Below are positions 1-9,008 of a DNA stretch of 64,000 bases, piece after piece. How positions within the stretch are numbered: position 1 is the stretch's first letter; every line of letters starts with the position of its first letter. The notes below the pieces were generated by a model, which was not told the origin of the DNA, did not search any database, and saw only the letters and a program-made list of their open reading frames with translations. Source of the stretch: Paludicola sp. MB14-C6. Its GTDB lineage: Bacteria > Bacillota > Clostridia > Oscillospirales > Ruminococcaceae. The stretch is from contig NZ_CP133133.1 of NCBI RefSeq assembly GCF_030908625.1, forward strand, positions 930,001-994,000, read 5' to 3'. The translations under genes were made by a program, and so were the position numbers.

Positions 1-639
1 ACCTGTAAACGGACAATCTGAAATTGTACAAATACAAAGTGCATTTTTACCTGCTCTTGCCGCATTCATATAAAGAGCCGCAGATTCCATTTCTACCGCT
101 AAAACGCCCATCTTCTGCCACTTTTTCAAGCTCATTGAATCATCATAGAACGTATCAGATGAAAGAATATTTCCTACAACAGCCTTTGCTCCTGCTTTTT
201 CTCCAGCTTCCACCGCTTTTTTCACTAATGAATATGAAGCAATCGGAGCAAAAGTTCCCGGTAATTCATATTGATGAGCAAAGTTTGAGTTCGTACAAGC
301 TCCCATACCTATAACGATATCCTTCACTTTTAAGTCAGGATGAATTGCACCTGCAGAGCCAATTCGGATAATATTATCAACGTTATAAAAATTAAATAGT
401 TCGTAAGAATATATACCGATTGAAGGAATTCCCATTCCACTTGCCATAACTGAAACACGCTTTCCTTTATAAGTTCCTGTATAACCGTTAATTCCACGAA
501 CACCATTTACTAAAACAGCATCTTCTAAAAAGTTCTCTGCAATAAATTTTGCTCTTAATGGATCACCCGGCATAAGCACTGTTTGAGCAAAATCTCCTTC
601 TTTTGCAGTAATATGAGGTGTTGGTATGTTGTTACTCAT
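1..639 (-). CDS. deoD: Purine nucleoside phosphorylase DeoD (3' part outside window)
   Basis: Cytoplasmic hexameric-type purine nucleoside phosphorylase, which splits purine (deoxy)nucleosides with phosphate into base and (deoxy)ribose-1-phosphate. The reverse-strand translation begins [20 protein letters not shown] and continues with the family's phosphate-binding start ([16 protein letters not shown]), a GSAGAI segment and a VEMESAALY stretch near the window edge. The ATG at 639 follows an AAGGAG site. The reading frame is open to base 1, so the C-terminal end is missing. It lies 22 bp downstream of deoC on the same strand, which fits a deoxynucleoside salvage operon: DeoD makes deoxyribose-1-phosphate, and DeoC cleaves the 5-phosphate after mutase action. 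No phosphopentomutase is visible here. Confidence 0.93.
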   Translation of the reverse strand, partial: MSNNIPTPHITAKEGDFAQTVLMPGDPLRAKFIAENFLEDAVLVNGVRGINGYTGTYKGKRVSVMASGMGIPSIGIYSYELFNFYNVDNIIRIGSAGAIHPDLKVKDIVIGMGACTNSNFAHQYELPGTFAPIASYSLVKKAVEAGEKAGAKAVVGNILSSDTFYDDSMSLKKWQKMGVLAVEMESAALYMNAARAGKNALCICTISDCPFTG

Positions 640-661
640 AGTTCATTACTCCTTATCTTTA

Positions 662-1327
662 TTAATATCCGTTTGCTTGTTCATTTTTCATCAATTTAAT
701 AATACGGCTTGTTCCAAGTCGATCACAACCTAATGCAATAAAGTCCTCTGCATCCTGCAAAGTGCTGATTCCACCTGCTGCTTTCATTTTTACATTTGGA
801 CCAATATGTTGAGAAAATAGTTTAATATCCTCTCTTGTAGCTCCTGCAGTAGAAAACCCCGTTGAAGTTTTAATAAAATCTGCACCGGCATTCGTTACCA
901 ATTCACACATTTTAATTTTTTCTTCTTCTGTTAATAAACAAGTTTCGATAATAACCTTTAAAACGTTGTTTCCACAAGCAACTTTTAATTGTTGAATCTC
1001 ATTTTCTACGGCTTGATAATTTTTATCTTTTAAATCGCCAATATTAATTACCATATCAATTTCTTTTGCGCCATTTTTAATTGCATCTTTGGCTTCAAAA
1101 ACTTTTGTTGCAGTAGTATTATACCCATTAGGAAATCCAATTACAGTACATACAGTTAATTTTTCACCAAGATATTCTGCAGCACGTTTTACAAATGAAG
1201 GTGGAATGCATACTGATGCAACGCCATATTTCACCCCATCATCGCAGATTTTTTTAATTTCTTCCCATGTTGCTGTTTGCAACAATAAAGTATGATCTAC
1301 TGTTTTTAGTAATTTTTCTTTTTCCAT
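662..1327 (-). CDS. deoC: Deoxyribose-phosphate aldolase
   Basis: Cleaves 2-deoxyribose-5-phosphate to glyceraldehyde-3-phosphate and acetaldehyde in the cytoplasm. At 221 residues it has the usual short DeoC length. The Schiff-base lysine sits in KTSTGF (K153), a second active-site lysine in the VKMKAAGGI segment (K182), and an acidic residue in EIDMVINIG (about 91). The start ATG is preceded by AAAGGAG. First gene of deoC-deoD; together they let the cell use deoxynucleosides as carbon and base source. Upstream is an AT-rich 230 bp intergenic region shared with the divergent diguanylate cyclase; I could not assign an operator there. Confidence 0.95.
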   Translation of the reverse strand: MEKEKLLKTVDHTLLLQTATWEEIKKICDDGVKYGVASVCIPPSFVKRAAEYLGEKLTVCTVIGFPNGYNTTATKVFEAKDAIKNGAKEIDMVINIGDLKDKNYQAVENEIQQLKVACGNNVLKVIIETCLLTEEEKIKMCELVTNAGADFIKTSTGFSTAGATREDIKLFSQHIGPNVKMKAAGGISTLQDAEDFIALGCDRLGTSRIIKLMKNEQANGY

Positions 1328-1558
1328 AAGAAACTCCTTTCAAACTGTTTTTCTCCATTTACTATATATGTTTGTACCAATATTGTATCATCAATTGCGT
1401 TACTGGTAAACACAAATATTTAAATTATTAGAATAATGTTATTTTTACCAATTTTGTTATAGTTAGCAATTGCAATTTTTTCTTATATATGATACAATAC
1501 AAATTGACATATTTTGTAAATTGAATTTTGCATTATATTAGAAAGTAAGTGATTCATT

Positions 1559-2728
1559 GTGCAATATTATCGTAATGCAAACCATATGATAAAGCATTTT
1601 CTTTCACGAATTCACTATGGTATATTTTATACGTTAAGCCTCAGTAAGCTTCAACGAAAAGAATATAGCTTATTAATCATACGAGAGAATCAATTTCGCT
1701 CGCTTTTATTTCTATTGCTTACAATATTGCTTCAAATCATCATATTTTGTCTTTTACCAATACTACCTATCAAAACAACGCCAACTGGCATAAGACTCGT
1801 AACAGCAGCTGTTACTTTGGAATTGCTTTATATTGTGTTAATTCTTTTATACCATCCAAAATCCAATTCATCTATTGCTATATCAAAATGGATGAATAAA
1901 AGTTTTTGGATAATCGTCTGCATCTTTATGCAATTTGTTTTTATTTGGGAGTTATCGATATATAAAACCATCTATCTGTTTATTCTTTTTGTATTTTGCT
2001 ATTCAGTTGTACCATTACTAACTCTTTCGGAAATTTTAATTATAACAGGAATCAATGGTGTTCTAACTTGTTTTACTTCTTATTACTATACCCACAATGT
2101 TCCCCTTATTCTCTTAATTGTCCTATTCAGCATCTTAAGCTTTTGTGTATCGCAACGCTCTGTCAGCCTTTTTTATAAAATGACCAAAACAAATAATGAA
2201 CTAATATTATTAAGTGAAACAGATTCTTTAACAAAACTTTTAAATCGCAGAGGTATTCGAAATAAAATTGATATTCTTTGGAATGATTGTATTGCTTTTC
2301 AAAAAAATGTTGCTATCATAATGATTGACATTGACGATTTTAAGCTCTATAACGATACATACGGACATTCAAAAGGAGATGAGTGCTTAGAGTTAATCTC
2401 ACAAAACATTCATTGGAATGTCAATCCTCACATTGGAATTGTTGGGCGATATGGAGGAGAAGAGCTTTTAGTAGTCTTAGAAAATATTAAAAATGAGGAT
2501 GTCATTCCATTAGCACAAAAAATCAGAAAATGTGTGCTAAAATTAAGCCTAGAATCTGGAATTGGTGCAACACATGATTTTGTAACAATTAGCTTAGGAA
2601 TTCATACATTAACTCCAACAGAAGCCAGTAAATTCAGCGATGCAATCAAACTTTCGGATCAGCAGCTTTACTTAGCAAAAAAAGGTGGACGAAACTGTAT
2701 AGCCTATCATAATTTTATATATAAATAG
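1559..2728 (+). CDS. Membrane-bound diguanylate cyclase (GGDEF domain)
   Basis: Predicted to make cyclic di-GMP from two GTP at the inner face of the membrane. The N-terminal half (about residues 45-215) is a run of five or six hydrophobic helices, followed by a GGDEF domain from about 220. The catalytic signature reads GGEEL (about 299-303), an active variant of GGDEF. The upstream DxLTxLxNRR start is present as DSLTKLLNRR. The position five residues before GGEEL reads PHIG rather than RxxD, so the product-inhibition I-site is absent. The first start is GTG at 1559 with a weak ribosome site; ATG at 1586 is an alternative. Alone on its strand, ending at a terminator. The signal sensed by the membrane part is unknown. 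Confidence 0.88.
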   Translation: MQYYRNANHMIKHFLSRIHYGIFYTLSLSKLQRKEYSLLIIRENQFRSLLFLLLTILLQIIIFCLLPILPIKTTPTGIRLVTAAVTLELLYIVLILLYHPKSNSSIAISKWMNKSFWIIVCIFMQFVFIWELSIYKTIYLFILFVFCYSVVPLLTLSEILIITGINGVLTCFTSYYYTHNVPLILLIVLFSILSFCVSQRSVSLFYKMTKTNNELILLSETDSLTKLLNRRGIRNKIDILWNDCIAFQKNVAIIMIDIDDFKLYNDTYGHSKGDECLELISQNIHWNVNPHIGIVGRYGGEELLVVLENIKNEDVIPLAQKIRKCVLKLSLESGIGATHDFVTISLGIHTLTPTEASKFSDAIKLSDQQLYLAKKGGRNCIAYHNFIYK

Positions 2729-2742
2729 AATCGGATATTTTG

Positions 2743-2770
2743 AGAACTGTTCAGCAGTTCTTTTTTTATT
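2743..2770 (+). terminator. Intrinsic terminator of the diguanylate cyclase
   Basis: AGAACTG / CAGTTCT stem (2743-2749 with 2755-2761), 5-nt loop, followed by a T-run. Confidence 0.85.
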
Positions 2771-2774
2771 GTCA

Positions 2775-2808
2775 AAAAGGGTTATGCGAAATAACGCATA
2801 ACCCTTTT
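2775..2808 (-). terminator. Terminator downstream of galE
   Basis: A perfect 14-bp inverted repeat (2775-2788 with 2795-2808, 6-nt loop) flanked by A/T runs, two bases after the galE stop codon. It could act in both directions. Confidence 0.85.
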
Positions 2809-2809
2809 A

Positions 2810-3823
2810 CTAATCTTCGTATCCGTTTGGATTCATACTTTGCCAACGAGCAGTATCTTCACACATTTCTTCTAATGTATGAGTTGCTTCCCAACCAAGT
2901 TTTTCTTTTGCTTTGGTAGGATCAGCATAGCACTGTCCAATGTCGCCCGGCCTTCTCGGTGCAATAACGTATGGAATCTCTTTTCCTGTAGCTTTCTCAT
3001 ATGCTTTTACCATATCTAATACAGAATAGCCCTTACCGGTACCTAAATTAAAATATTCAATGCCAATTTGTTTTCTTACTATCTCAATTGCTTTTAAATG
3101 ACCTAAGCTTAAATCAACAACATGAATATAGTCACGTACACCTGTTCCATCCGGTGTATCATAATCATTTCCAAAAACTTGTAAGCATTTTAATTTGCCA
3201 GAACCTACTTGAGAGATGTAAGGCATTAAATTGTTTGGAATGCCTGATGGATCTTCCCCAATTAAACCGCTTTTATGTGCACCAACAGGATTAAAGTAAC
3301 GTAAAATTGCAATGCTCCAGTTTGGATCTGCAACAATCAAATCCTCTAGAATTCTTTCAATCATCAATTTCGTTGTTCCATATGGATTCGTAGTGGATAA
3401 AGGAAAATCTTCCGTAATAGGAACGGTTTTTGGCATACCATATACGGTTGCAGAAGAGCTGAATATCAGCTTTTTCACATTATACTTCGCCATAACTTCA
3501 CACAAAACCAATGTTCCGGTTATATTATTATGATAATACATCAAAGGCTTAGCAACGGATTCTCCAACTGCTTTAGAACCAGCAAAATGAATAACTTCTG
3601 TTATATTGTTTTCTGAAAACACTTTTTCGAGTGATTCTTTATCTAAAATATCCACTTCATAGAATTTAAAGTCTTTTTTTGTAATCTCACGAATGCGTTC
3701 CAATGCTTTGGGTTTACTGTTAGAATAGTTATCAACGATAACAATTTCTTCTCCAACGTTTAATAATTCCACACATGTATGTGAGCCAATATATCCGGCT
3801 CCGCCTGTTACTAAAATTGCCAT
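2810..3823 (-). CDS. galE: UDP-glucose/UDP-hexosamine 4-epimerase
   Basis: NAD-dependent extended short-chain dehydrogenase that interconverts UDP-glucose and UDP-galactose (often also the GlcNAc/GalNAc forms). The Rossmann motif GGAGYIG lies at residues 7-13, the catalytic serine region SSSATVYG at about 122-129, and the YxxxK pair at Y148/K152. The length of 337 residues is normal. The ATG is preceded by GAAGGATGG. Last gene of a three-gene run (nucleotidyltransferase, NahK-like kinase, galE). This grouping suggests that its role is to turn UDP-galactose or UDP-GalNAc, made by the two upstream enzymes, into the gluco form. galK and galT are not in the window. Confidence 0.95.
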   Translation of the reverse strand: MAILVTGGAGYIGSHTCVELLNVGEEIVIVDNYSNSKPKALERIREITKKDFKFYEVDILDKESLEKVFSENNITEVIHFAGSKAVGESVAKPLMYYHNNITGTLVLCEVMAKYNVKKLIFSSSATVYGMPKTVPITEDFPLSTTNPYGTTKLMIERILEDLIVADPNWSIAILRYFNPVGAHKSGLIGEDPSGIPNNLMPYISQVGSGKLKCLQVFGNDYDTPDGTGVRDYIHVVDLSLGHLKAIEIVRKQIGIEYFNLGTGKGYSVLDMVKAYEKATGKEIPYVIAPRRPGDIGQCYADPTKAKEKLGWEATHTLEEMCEDTARWQSMNPNGYED

Positions 3824-3906
3824 AAACTACCCATCCTTCTTGTACAGATTCGATTTCATTCAAACAGTTTCTCTCACGATTCAGTTAAAGCTCTTATATG
3901 GAGTCA

Positions 3907-5013
3907 TTACTTTGCATAATCAGCAACAATTTGCTGCATTTCATCAAAATGAGCTTCCATCTCTTTTACTAATTGAATTTGCGTTCTTGCTCGATCTAAA
4001 TTATGCTGTGGACGCTCAATTCTATAATAAGTGTCTCCATTAATATAGTCGCCTAAAAAACGGATAGCTTGTTCTAAAGTAATAATCTTAGTTGCAAAAA
4101 CAAGGTGCTTAATTTCTGTTTTATTTAAAATCTCTTTTGTCTCACTTAAAAATCCTTTTGTATATGCCTTAAATAACGTCATATCTAGCATAACTTTTGA
4201 TAAATCAGGTTCATCTTCGCTCGCAGTGCTAGCACCATTTCGAATACTATCGCCAAAATCAAACAAGCCACAGCCAGGCATTACAGTATCTAAATCTAAA
4301 ACGCAAATACCTTCTCCTGTTTGATTATCCATCATAATATTATTCAATTTTGTGTCGTTGTGTGTTACACGAACGGGAATAGAACCATTTTTCATTAAAT
4401 CCATTATTACTGACAATTCTTTTTCTCGTTCTTTTATAAACTGAATTTCAGTAATAACATCATTCACACGATTAACAGGATCATCCCTCATTATATCACA
4501 AAAATGCTGATATCGTCTAGGCGTGTTATGAAAGCCCTCAATTATTTCATATAAAGAATTGGCATCAAAATCAGATAATTGCTTTTGAAATTTACCAAAA
4601 GCTTTTCCGCATCGTTCAAATAATATAGAGTCAGTAATTTGATCAAATGCAGTTGCATCCTCAATATATAGATATGCTCTCCAATATCGATTATCCGTAT
4701 CATGATATAAACTTCCGCCTTGTTTTAGCGGAATAATATTTAATACTTCACGTTGCGGATTACCACCTCTTTTTATCAGCTTTGCTTTGATATGGCTCGT
4801 TATCTTCTCAACATTATACATCAGTTGTTGTGGATTATGAAAGATATTTGTATTAATACTTTGTAAAATATAACGCTTTGTTTGATTACCTTTCAGTTCA
4901 AAAGTTAGACAATAGGTCGCATTAATATAGCCTTGCGTAATTGGTTTTATGTTAACACATTCACCATCAAAGCAAAAAGCATCAATTACATTATGTAGCT
5001 TTTCTTGTTGCAT
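3907..5013 (-). CDS. Anomeric sugar kinase, NahK-like (aminoglycoside phosphotransferase fold)
   Basis: Kinase of the APH/choline kinase fold. The catalytic loop reads VTHNDTKLNNIM (D220, N225), followed by the metal-binding segment VLDLDTVMPG (D240, D242) and FDFGDSIRNG. This combination is characteristic of bifidobacterial NahK/LnpB, N-acetylhexosamine 1-kinase, which phosphorylates the anomeric carbon of GlcNAc/GalNAc. Length of 368 residues is close to NahK. It sits between a sugar nucleotidyltransferase and galE, as expected for a kinase feeding sugar-1-phosphate to nucleotide activation. The family and anomeric-kinase role are likely; the exact sugar (HexNAc, galactose or another) cannot be read from sequence. 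Confidence 0.78.
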   Translation of the reverse strand: MQQEKLHNVIDAFCFDGECVNIKPITQGYINATYCLTFELKGNQTKRYILQSINTNIFHNPQQLMYNVEKITSHIKAKLIKRGGNPQREVLNIIPLKQGGSLYHDTDNRYWRAYLYIEDATAFDQITDSILFERCGKAFGKFQKQLSDFDANSLYEIIEGFHNTPRRYQHFCDIMRDDPVNRVNDVITEIQFIKEREKELSVIMDLMKNGSIPVRVTHNDTKLNNIMMDNQTGEGICVLDLDTVMPGCGLFDFGDSIRNGASTASEDEPDLSKVMLDMTLFKAYTKGFLSETKEILNKTEIKHLVFATKIITLEQAIRFLGDYINGDTYYRIERPQHNLDRARTQIQLVKEMEAHFDEMQQIVADYAK

Positions 5014-5055
5014 AAGAAATCACCATTCGTTTGAAATGTTCAAACATCTACCCTT

Positions 5056-5964
5056 CTATAGCTTTTCGGGATACACATGATCGGCTGTTAGTTTTTGAAT
5101 ATATTCGACTACCTTTGGTTTATCGTTCGCATAGGTAACGCCAAACCATTGCCCATGGGTAGGAATCACTTTCACGTCACATACTCCGTTACCAATCAAA
5201 TTCTGCATTTCGGATGGTAATAAATATTCTACTGTTTTAAGGTTAGCCTTATTTGCTTCAAAAAAGCCTTTCATTTCTTTGCGAATTTCGCTGAATATTT
5301 CCGGTGTAAAGCCCCAGAAATTCATTGAAACTGTAGAATTCTCATCTACAAATTCATAACCGGTTTCTTCTTCGAAGAATGCTACCTTTCCGTCTTTTTT
5401 CTCAATACGTGTGCGTTCAACAATATGAGATAAAAAGCCGTCTTTATCTGTTTCACAAATACCTCTTGCAACATGTCCGTGATCAGTTAATGTATTTTTT
5501 AAAATGTATCCAATCATACAAAATTGCAATTTGTCAGTTTTCTTGCTTAGCTTTTTTAAAAAATCCGCAACTAATTGATAGGATTCTCTACCATAAAAAT
5601 CATCTGCGTTAATTACTGCAAAATTTTCCTTCACCAAACCTTCACAAGATAATAGTGCTTGAGCCGTTCCCAGTGGTTTTACCCTATCTTTTGGAATAAT
5701 AACACCTTCCGGTATATCATCCATTCGTTGAAATGCATATTCCACTTGAATCTTATTGGAAATACGATTTCCAATCGTTTGTTGGAAAACCTCAAGGTTT
5801 TCTTCTTTTATAATAAATACAATTTTATTAAATCCAGCTTGAATTGCATCATAAATAGAATAATCAATAATAAATTCCCCGTTTTTTCCGACAGGATCAA
5901 TTTGTTTCAATCCACCATATCGATTTCCCATTCCAGCTGCTAATATTACTAACGTCATCTTCAT
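5056..5964 (-). CDS. Sugar-1-phosphate nucleotidyltransferase
   Basis: Predicted cytoplasmic NTP-transferase that joins an NTP to a sugar-1-phosphate. The N-terminal nucleotide-binding loop reads LAAGMGNRYGGLKQ, and NADDFYG in the middle supplies the metal-binding aspartates. I place the start at ATG 5964 (302 residues) because AAAGGA lies five bases upstream; the frame is open further 5' but encodes an unlikely Cys-rich leader. It is the first gene of the operon with the NahK-like kinase and galE. In bifidobacteria the uridylyl step after NahK is done by a UTP-hexose-1-phosphate uridylyltransferase (LnpC); here an NTP-transferase-fold enzyme may do it instead. Substrate unproven. Confidence 0.8.
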   Translation of the reverse strand: MKMTLVILAAGMGNRYGGLKQIDPVGKNGEFIIDYSIYDAIQAGFNKIVFIIKEENLEVFQQTIGNRISNKIQVEYAFQRMDDIPEGVIIPKDRVKPLGTAQALLSCEGLVKENFAVINADDFYGRESYQLVADFLKKLSKKTDKLQFCMIGYILKNTLTDHGHVARGICETDKDGFLSHIVERTRIEKKDGKVAFFEEETGYEFVDENSTVSMNFWGFTPEIFSEIRKEMKGFFEANKANLKTVEYLLPSEMQNLIGNGVCDVKVIPTHGQWFGVTYANDKPKVVEYIQKLTADHVYPEKL

Positions 5965-6203
5965 TACAGTCCTTTCTATATTGCGCTCATTCTCTTGTAT
6001 TAGAAAGCAACAGCACAAATAGCCTCTTGCTCATATTTAGTGTAGCATGATGATTAACCATTTTCAACCGATTTTACGTCTACCCATGAAACTAGCAACA
6101 TTCTTAAAAATCCAAACAACAATGTGAAAAAAAGCATAGCTTTTATTGCTTCAATTTGGTAGAATAGAGAAATGAAATTATATGAGAGTCAGGGGTATTC
6201 ACA

Positions 6204-7058
6204 TTGAAAACAGAACGCAAAGGAATTTTATTGGTTATAGTAGCCGCATTATTATGGAGCACAGGCGGAGTGTTAATCAAGTTTATTCCATTATCATCTA
6301 TGGCAATTTCGTCCTTTAGAAGTTTACTTGGTCTTATCGTAATCTTTATATTTTATCACAAACAAAAACTTATCATTAGTAAAACAGTAATCATATCGGC
6401 TTTTTGTTTAGCCTACACGTTAATCGGTTTTGTACTGGCAAATCGGTTTACGACAGCAGCAAGTGCTGTTGTGTTGCAATATTGTTCCCCTATTTGTGTT
6501 GCGTTTTATATGTTTTTACTCTATAAGCGCAAACCAAAACGCAATGAGGTTATTGCATTATTCGGAGCTTTAGTAGGTATAATATTATTCTTCTTTGGAA
6601 AATTCAGTGGAAGCTCTTTGTTAGGAAATGTTATTGCATTATCTGCGGGCTTCTCTTTTGGCGGATTATTCTTGATTAACAGCCGAAGTGATTGCGATTC
6701 CTATTCCTCTTTGGTATTCGGTCAATTATTAACTTTTGTTATTGGTATTCCATTTTTATTTCAAGAAGACTATTCCGTTGTTACAGTAGGTTCTATCTTT
6801 GCAATTCTTGCACTCGGCATTTTCCAAGTAGGAATTGCTTACATTTGCTTCTCCATAGGAATAAAACACATCTCCCCTTTAGAAGGCAATATTATCTGTA
6901 TGATTGAGCCCGTATTGAATCCAATTTGGGTATTCCTTTTCATTGGTGAAACATTGTCTATATATGCGTTATTTGGTACTGTAATCGTTATTTCTTCTAT
7001 TATCTTTTTGAATGTATCACAAGCCAGAGAAGCAAAAAAGAATTTAGTAAAACAATAA
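6204..7058 (+). CDS. EamA/DMT-family permease
   Basis: Ten predicted membrane helices in two EamA repeats, 284 residues, beginning MKTERKGILLVIVAALLWST, the usual first helix of drug/metabolite transporter proteins. Near the C-terminus the EP of CMIEPVLNPIW matches the family. The start is TTG at 6204 behind AGGGG; no better ATG fits the first helix. Members export amino acids, purines or other metabolites; substrate not predictable. Monocistronic, ending in a strong terminator. Confidence 0.85.
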   Translation: MKTERKGILLVIVAALLWSTGGVLIKFIPLSSMAISSFRSLLGLIVIFIFYHKQKLIISKTVIISAFCLAYTLIGFVLANRFTTAASAVVLQYCSPICVAFYMFLLYKRKPKRNEVIALFGALVGIILFFFGKFSGSSLLGNVIALSAGFSFGGLFLINSRSDCDSYSSLVFGQLLTFVIGIPFLFQEDYSVVTVGSIFAILALGIFQVGIAYICFSIGIKHISPLEGNIICMIEPVLNPIWVFLFIGETLSIYALFGTVIVISSIIFLNVSQAREAKKNLVKQ

Positions 7059-7075
7059 GTATATAAATGTCAAAA

Positions 7076-7110
7076 ACGCTCTTACCAATCGGTAAGAGCG
7101 TAAGTTTTAT
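7076..7110. terminator. Bidirectional terminator between the EamA permease and PAP2 genes
   Basis: Perfect 11-bp stem ACGCTCTTACC / GGTAAGAGCGT (7076-7086 with 7091-7101), loop AATC, with a T-rich tail on the + side and an A-run on the other. Serves both convergent genes. Confidence 0.85.
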
Positions 7111-7937
7111 TGTAATGATTTTGCTATATATCTTAAAGTAAAATATTTTGATAAATAAAAAATTATAATAGAAATTGTTGCACCATATAGTACATCGGAA
7201 GCAAAATGAGCGCCGAAATAAACTCTGCTAAATGCCATAAAAACAATCCATAAAATAGACACGGTATATAATAAAACCTTAACTGGTTTCTTTTTAGTAA
7301 GCGGTGCAAACATCGTTATAATATAAAGAATTGCGGCATTTGCAGTGTGTCCTGATGGAAAGGAGCGATTTCCTGTAATTCCATTTGGCTTATACCAAGG
7401 TGTAAAATCTGCTACTGTTTCTAAATCTCTTGGTCGAACACGTCCCCAAAATACTTTAATAATGTTAATGATAATTAACACGGATATCATATATACAATT
7501 GCAGTGAGTGCAATGCAATATAGTTGAAATAAACGTTGAGGAGACAGCTTCTTAAATAAATAAATCGTAATTGTAAAAAGAACACCTGTTATTACAATAC
7601 CGATTAAGCTGTACCAAAAGTTATGAAAGCGGTTTAAAACGATTATGCTGTAGCCAATTCCGGCTATCATATAAACGATGCCTAGAATTGCCTTATACGT
7701 CTTTCCTTCATAATCCGAAGGTTGAGAGTTATAGTATAATGCAAGAATAATACCGCTAAGCGCAAATAAATAGGGAGCCACAAGCTCGCCCAAAATTTCC
7801 ATTATATTTCCGAAAACGGATTGTTGATTGCTTATATTTAAGAAAATATTATAATCGGTAATTCCAAATAAAAGCGATAATTCAAATAAAACAAAGCCAG
7901 ATAGCAGAATGGCTACATATTTTTTAGCGTTTGTCAT
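7107..7937 (-). CDS. PAP2-family membrane phosphatase
   Basis: Integral membrane phosphatase of the PAP2 superfamily, probably acting on a lipid phosphate such as undecaprenyl pyrophosphate or phosphatidic acid at the outer face. All three signature motifs are present: K161...R168-P169 in KVFWGRVRP, PSGH at 194-197, and SR-H-D in SRVYFGAHFASD (237-248). Seven or so hydrophobic helices surround them. Length of 276 residues is longer than minimal BcrC-like proteins because of an N-terminal membrane extension. Transcribed alone, with a palindromic operator-like site in its promoter region at 8084-8101. Substrate is inference. Confidence 0.88.
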   Translation of the reverse strand: MTNAKKYVAILLSGFVLFELSLLFGITDYNIFLNISNQQSVFGNIMEILGELVAPYLFALSGIILALYYNSQPSDYEGKTYKAILGIVYMIAGIGYSIIVLNRFHNFWYSLIGIVITGVLFTITIYLFKKLSPQRLFQLYCIALTAIVYMISVLIIINIIKVFWGRVRPRDLETVADFTPWYKPNGITGNRSFPSGHTANAAILYIITMFAPLTKKKPVKVLLYTVSILWIVFMAFSRVYFGAHFASDVLYGATISIIIFYLSKYFTLRYIAKSLQ

Positions 7938-8083
7938 GGAAACGAAACATTCCTTTCTGTTTTGAGCCGATTTCGGTATTGCCGAATTTGCCGCCGTAAT
8001 TTACGAAAACAAAGGTACAAAACGAGTTTGAAATAATTTTCAAACAAGGCAACACATTTAAGTAGATCAATTGCTAAGTGCCT

Positions 8084-8112
8084 AATGAGTAAACACTCAT
8101 TGAAATATTATA
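8084..8112 (-). promoter_or_regulatory. Promoter -10 with TetR-type palindromic operator, upstream of the PAP2 gene
   Basis: On the reverse strand a TATAAT box (8107-8112) is followed at about +1 by the palindrome AATGAGT-gttt-ACTCATT (8084-8101). An AATGAGT arm with a short spacer resembles operators of TetR-family repressors (for example FadR of Bacillus). The -35 is weak (TTGAAA at a 15-base spacing). No TetR gene is in the window. Confidence 0.5.
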
Positions 8113-8150
8113 AGAAAAGTCTTTATTTTTCAAGGCATTGATGGTAAAAT

Positions 8151-8181
8151 AAAACTAATAGTTTGTTTTACTATTGCTATC
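8151..8181 (-). terminator. Probable terminator of the XRE regulator gene
   Basis: Imperfect A/T-rich hairpin with arms GTAAAACAAACTA and TAGTTTTATTTTAC on the reverse strand, directly after the stop codon and ending in a T-rich arm. Confidence 0.5.
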
Positions 8182-8862
8182 CTATTTGTTAATTGTTGTC
8201 TCACTATTCTTAATTAAGTTTAAAAGCGAAGTTGTAAACAAAGGATAGTCTTGTTGCAAGGTTTGAGTAGACATATAAAGTTTCTCTTTTAATTCCGGTT
8301 GTTGCGCTATTAATTCATTGGCAATCACATTGGAATTGGCTTCACAAACAGCCATTGTTGCCAACGCTTTTGCAGATGCAACAACGGGAGATACCGTAAA
8401 TAAAGTTTGTTCGTTTTTAGGGTTAATACCATATAAAATACGGAACATTCTATATACGCTTAAACTCATGAAGCTTGAAACTTCTGTTGTAAGCTCTTTG
8501 CTGTTAATATTTTGGAGGAGATCAAAAATAATATTAAGAGCATTAAAAACAAGCTTTTTATTTAATGTTGGTAAAATACTGCCTTTTAATGTATTTTCCT
8601 TACCTGTACTATCAGGCTCAGGAATGTCATCAAAGGAAAGCTGGGCACCTGTTCTTTCAGGAGAACGCCCTAATAAGTAGTCACAAGATACGCCATAAAA
8701 ATCAGCAGTACGTACAACAAAGTCAAGACCGCATTCTCGTATTCCTTTTTCATAATGAGATAAAAGCGCTTGCGAAATTTGAAGTTCGGCTGCAGCTTGT
8801 TTTTGACTGATACCTCGCTCTTTTCTTAAAAGCGTAAGTATTCTTGGAAAGTCCGCATTCAT
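8182..8862 (-). CDS. XRE-family transcriptional regulator
   Basis: DNA-binding regulator with an N-terminal helix-turn-helix (about residues 8-62, containing RGISQKQAAAELQISQALLS) and an all-helical C-terminal region of about 150 residues without a recognised ligand domain. I chose ATG 8862 because AGGAGGT lies eight bases upstream; the longer frame would start with a TTG inside that ribosome site. Divergent from the histidine phosphatase gene, so it might control itself and that gene. The inducer and targets are unknown. Confidence 0.82.
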   Translation of the reverse strand: MNADFPRILTLLRKERGISQKQAAAELQISQALLSHYEKGIRECGLDFVVRTADFYGVSCDYLLGRSPERTGAQLSFDDIPEPDSTGKENTLKGSILPTLNKKLVFNALNIIFDLLQNINSKELTTEVSSFMSLSVYRMFRILYGINPKNEQTLFTVSPVVASAKALATMAVCEANSNVIANELIAQQPELKEKLYMSTQTLQQDYPLFTTSLLNLIKNSETTINK

Positions 8863-9008
8863 GGATTCCAACCTCCTAAAGCATTAACGTAAAGTAAATT
8901 ATATTACATTGCCTACTATTTGTAAAGCAGTTTTTAAGAAAAATTTAATTTTTTGTCGTTTTTTTTGTATAAAGTATTATGTTTCTAATCAAGAAAGGAA
9001 AAAAATTT

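Noticed and set aside
1370..1420. Imperfect inverted repeat with TGGTA/TACCA words before deoC
   Set aside because: Arms differ by an insertion and the match to any known deo operator is weak.
8318..8680. 120-codon open frame opposite the XRE regulator
   Set aside because: Shadow frame over a clear helix-turn-helix protein; no ribosome site.
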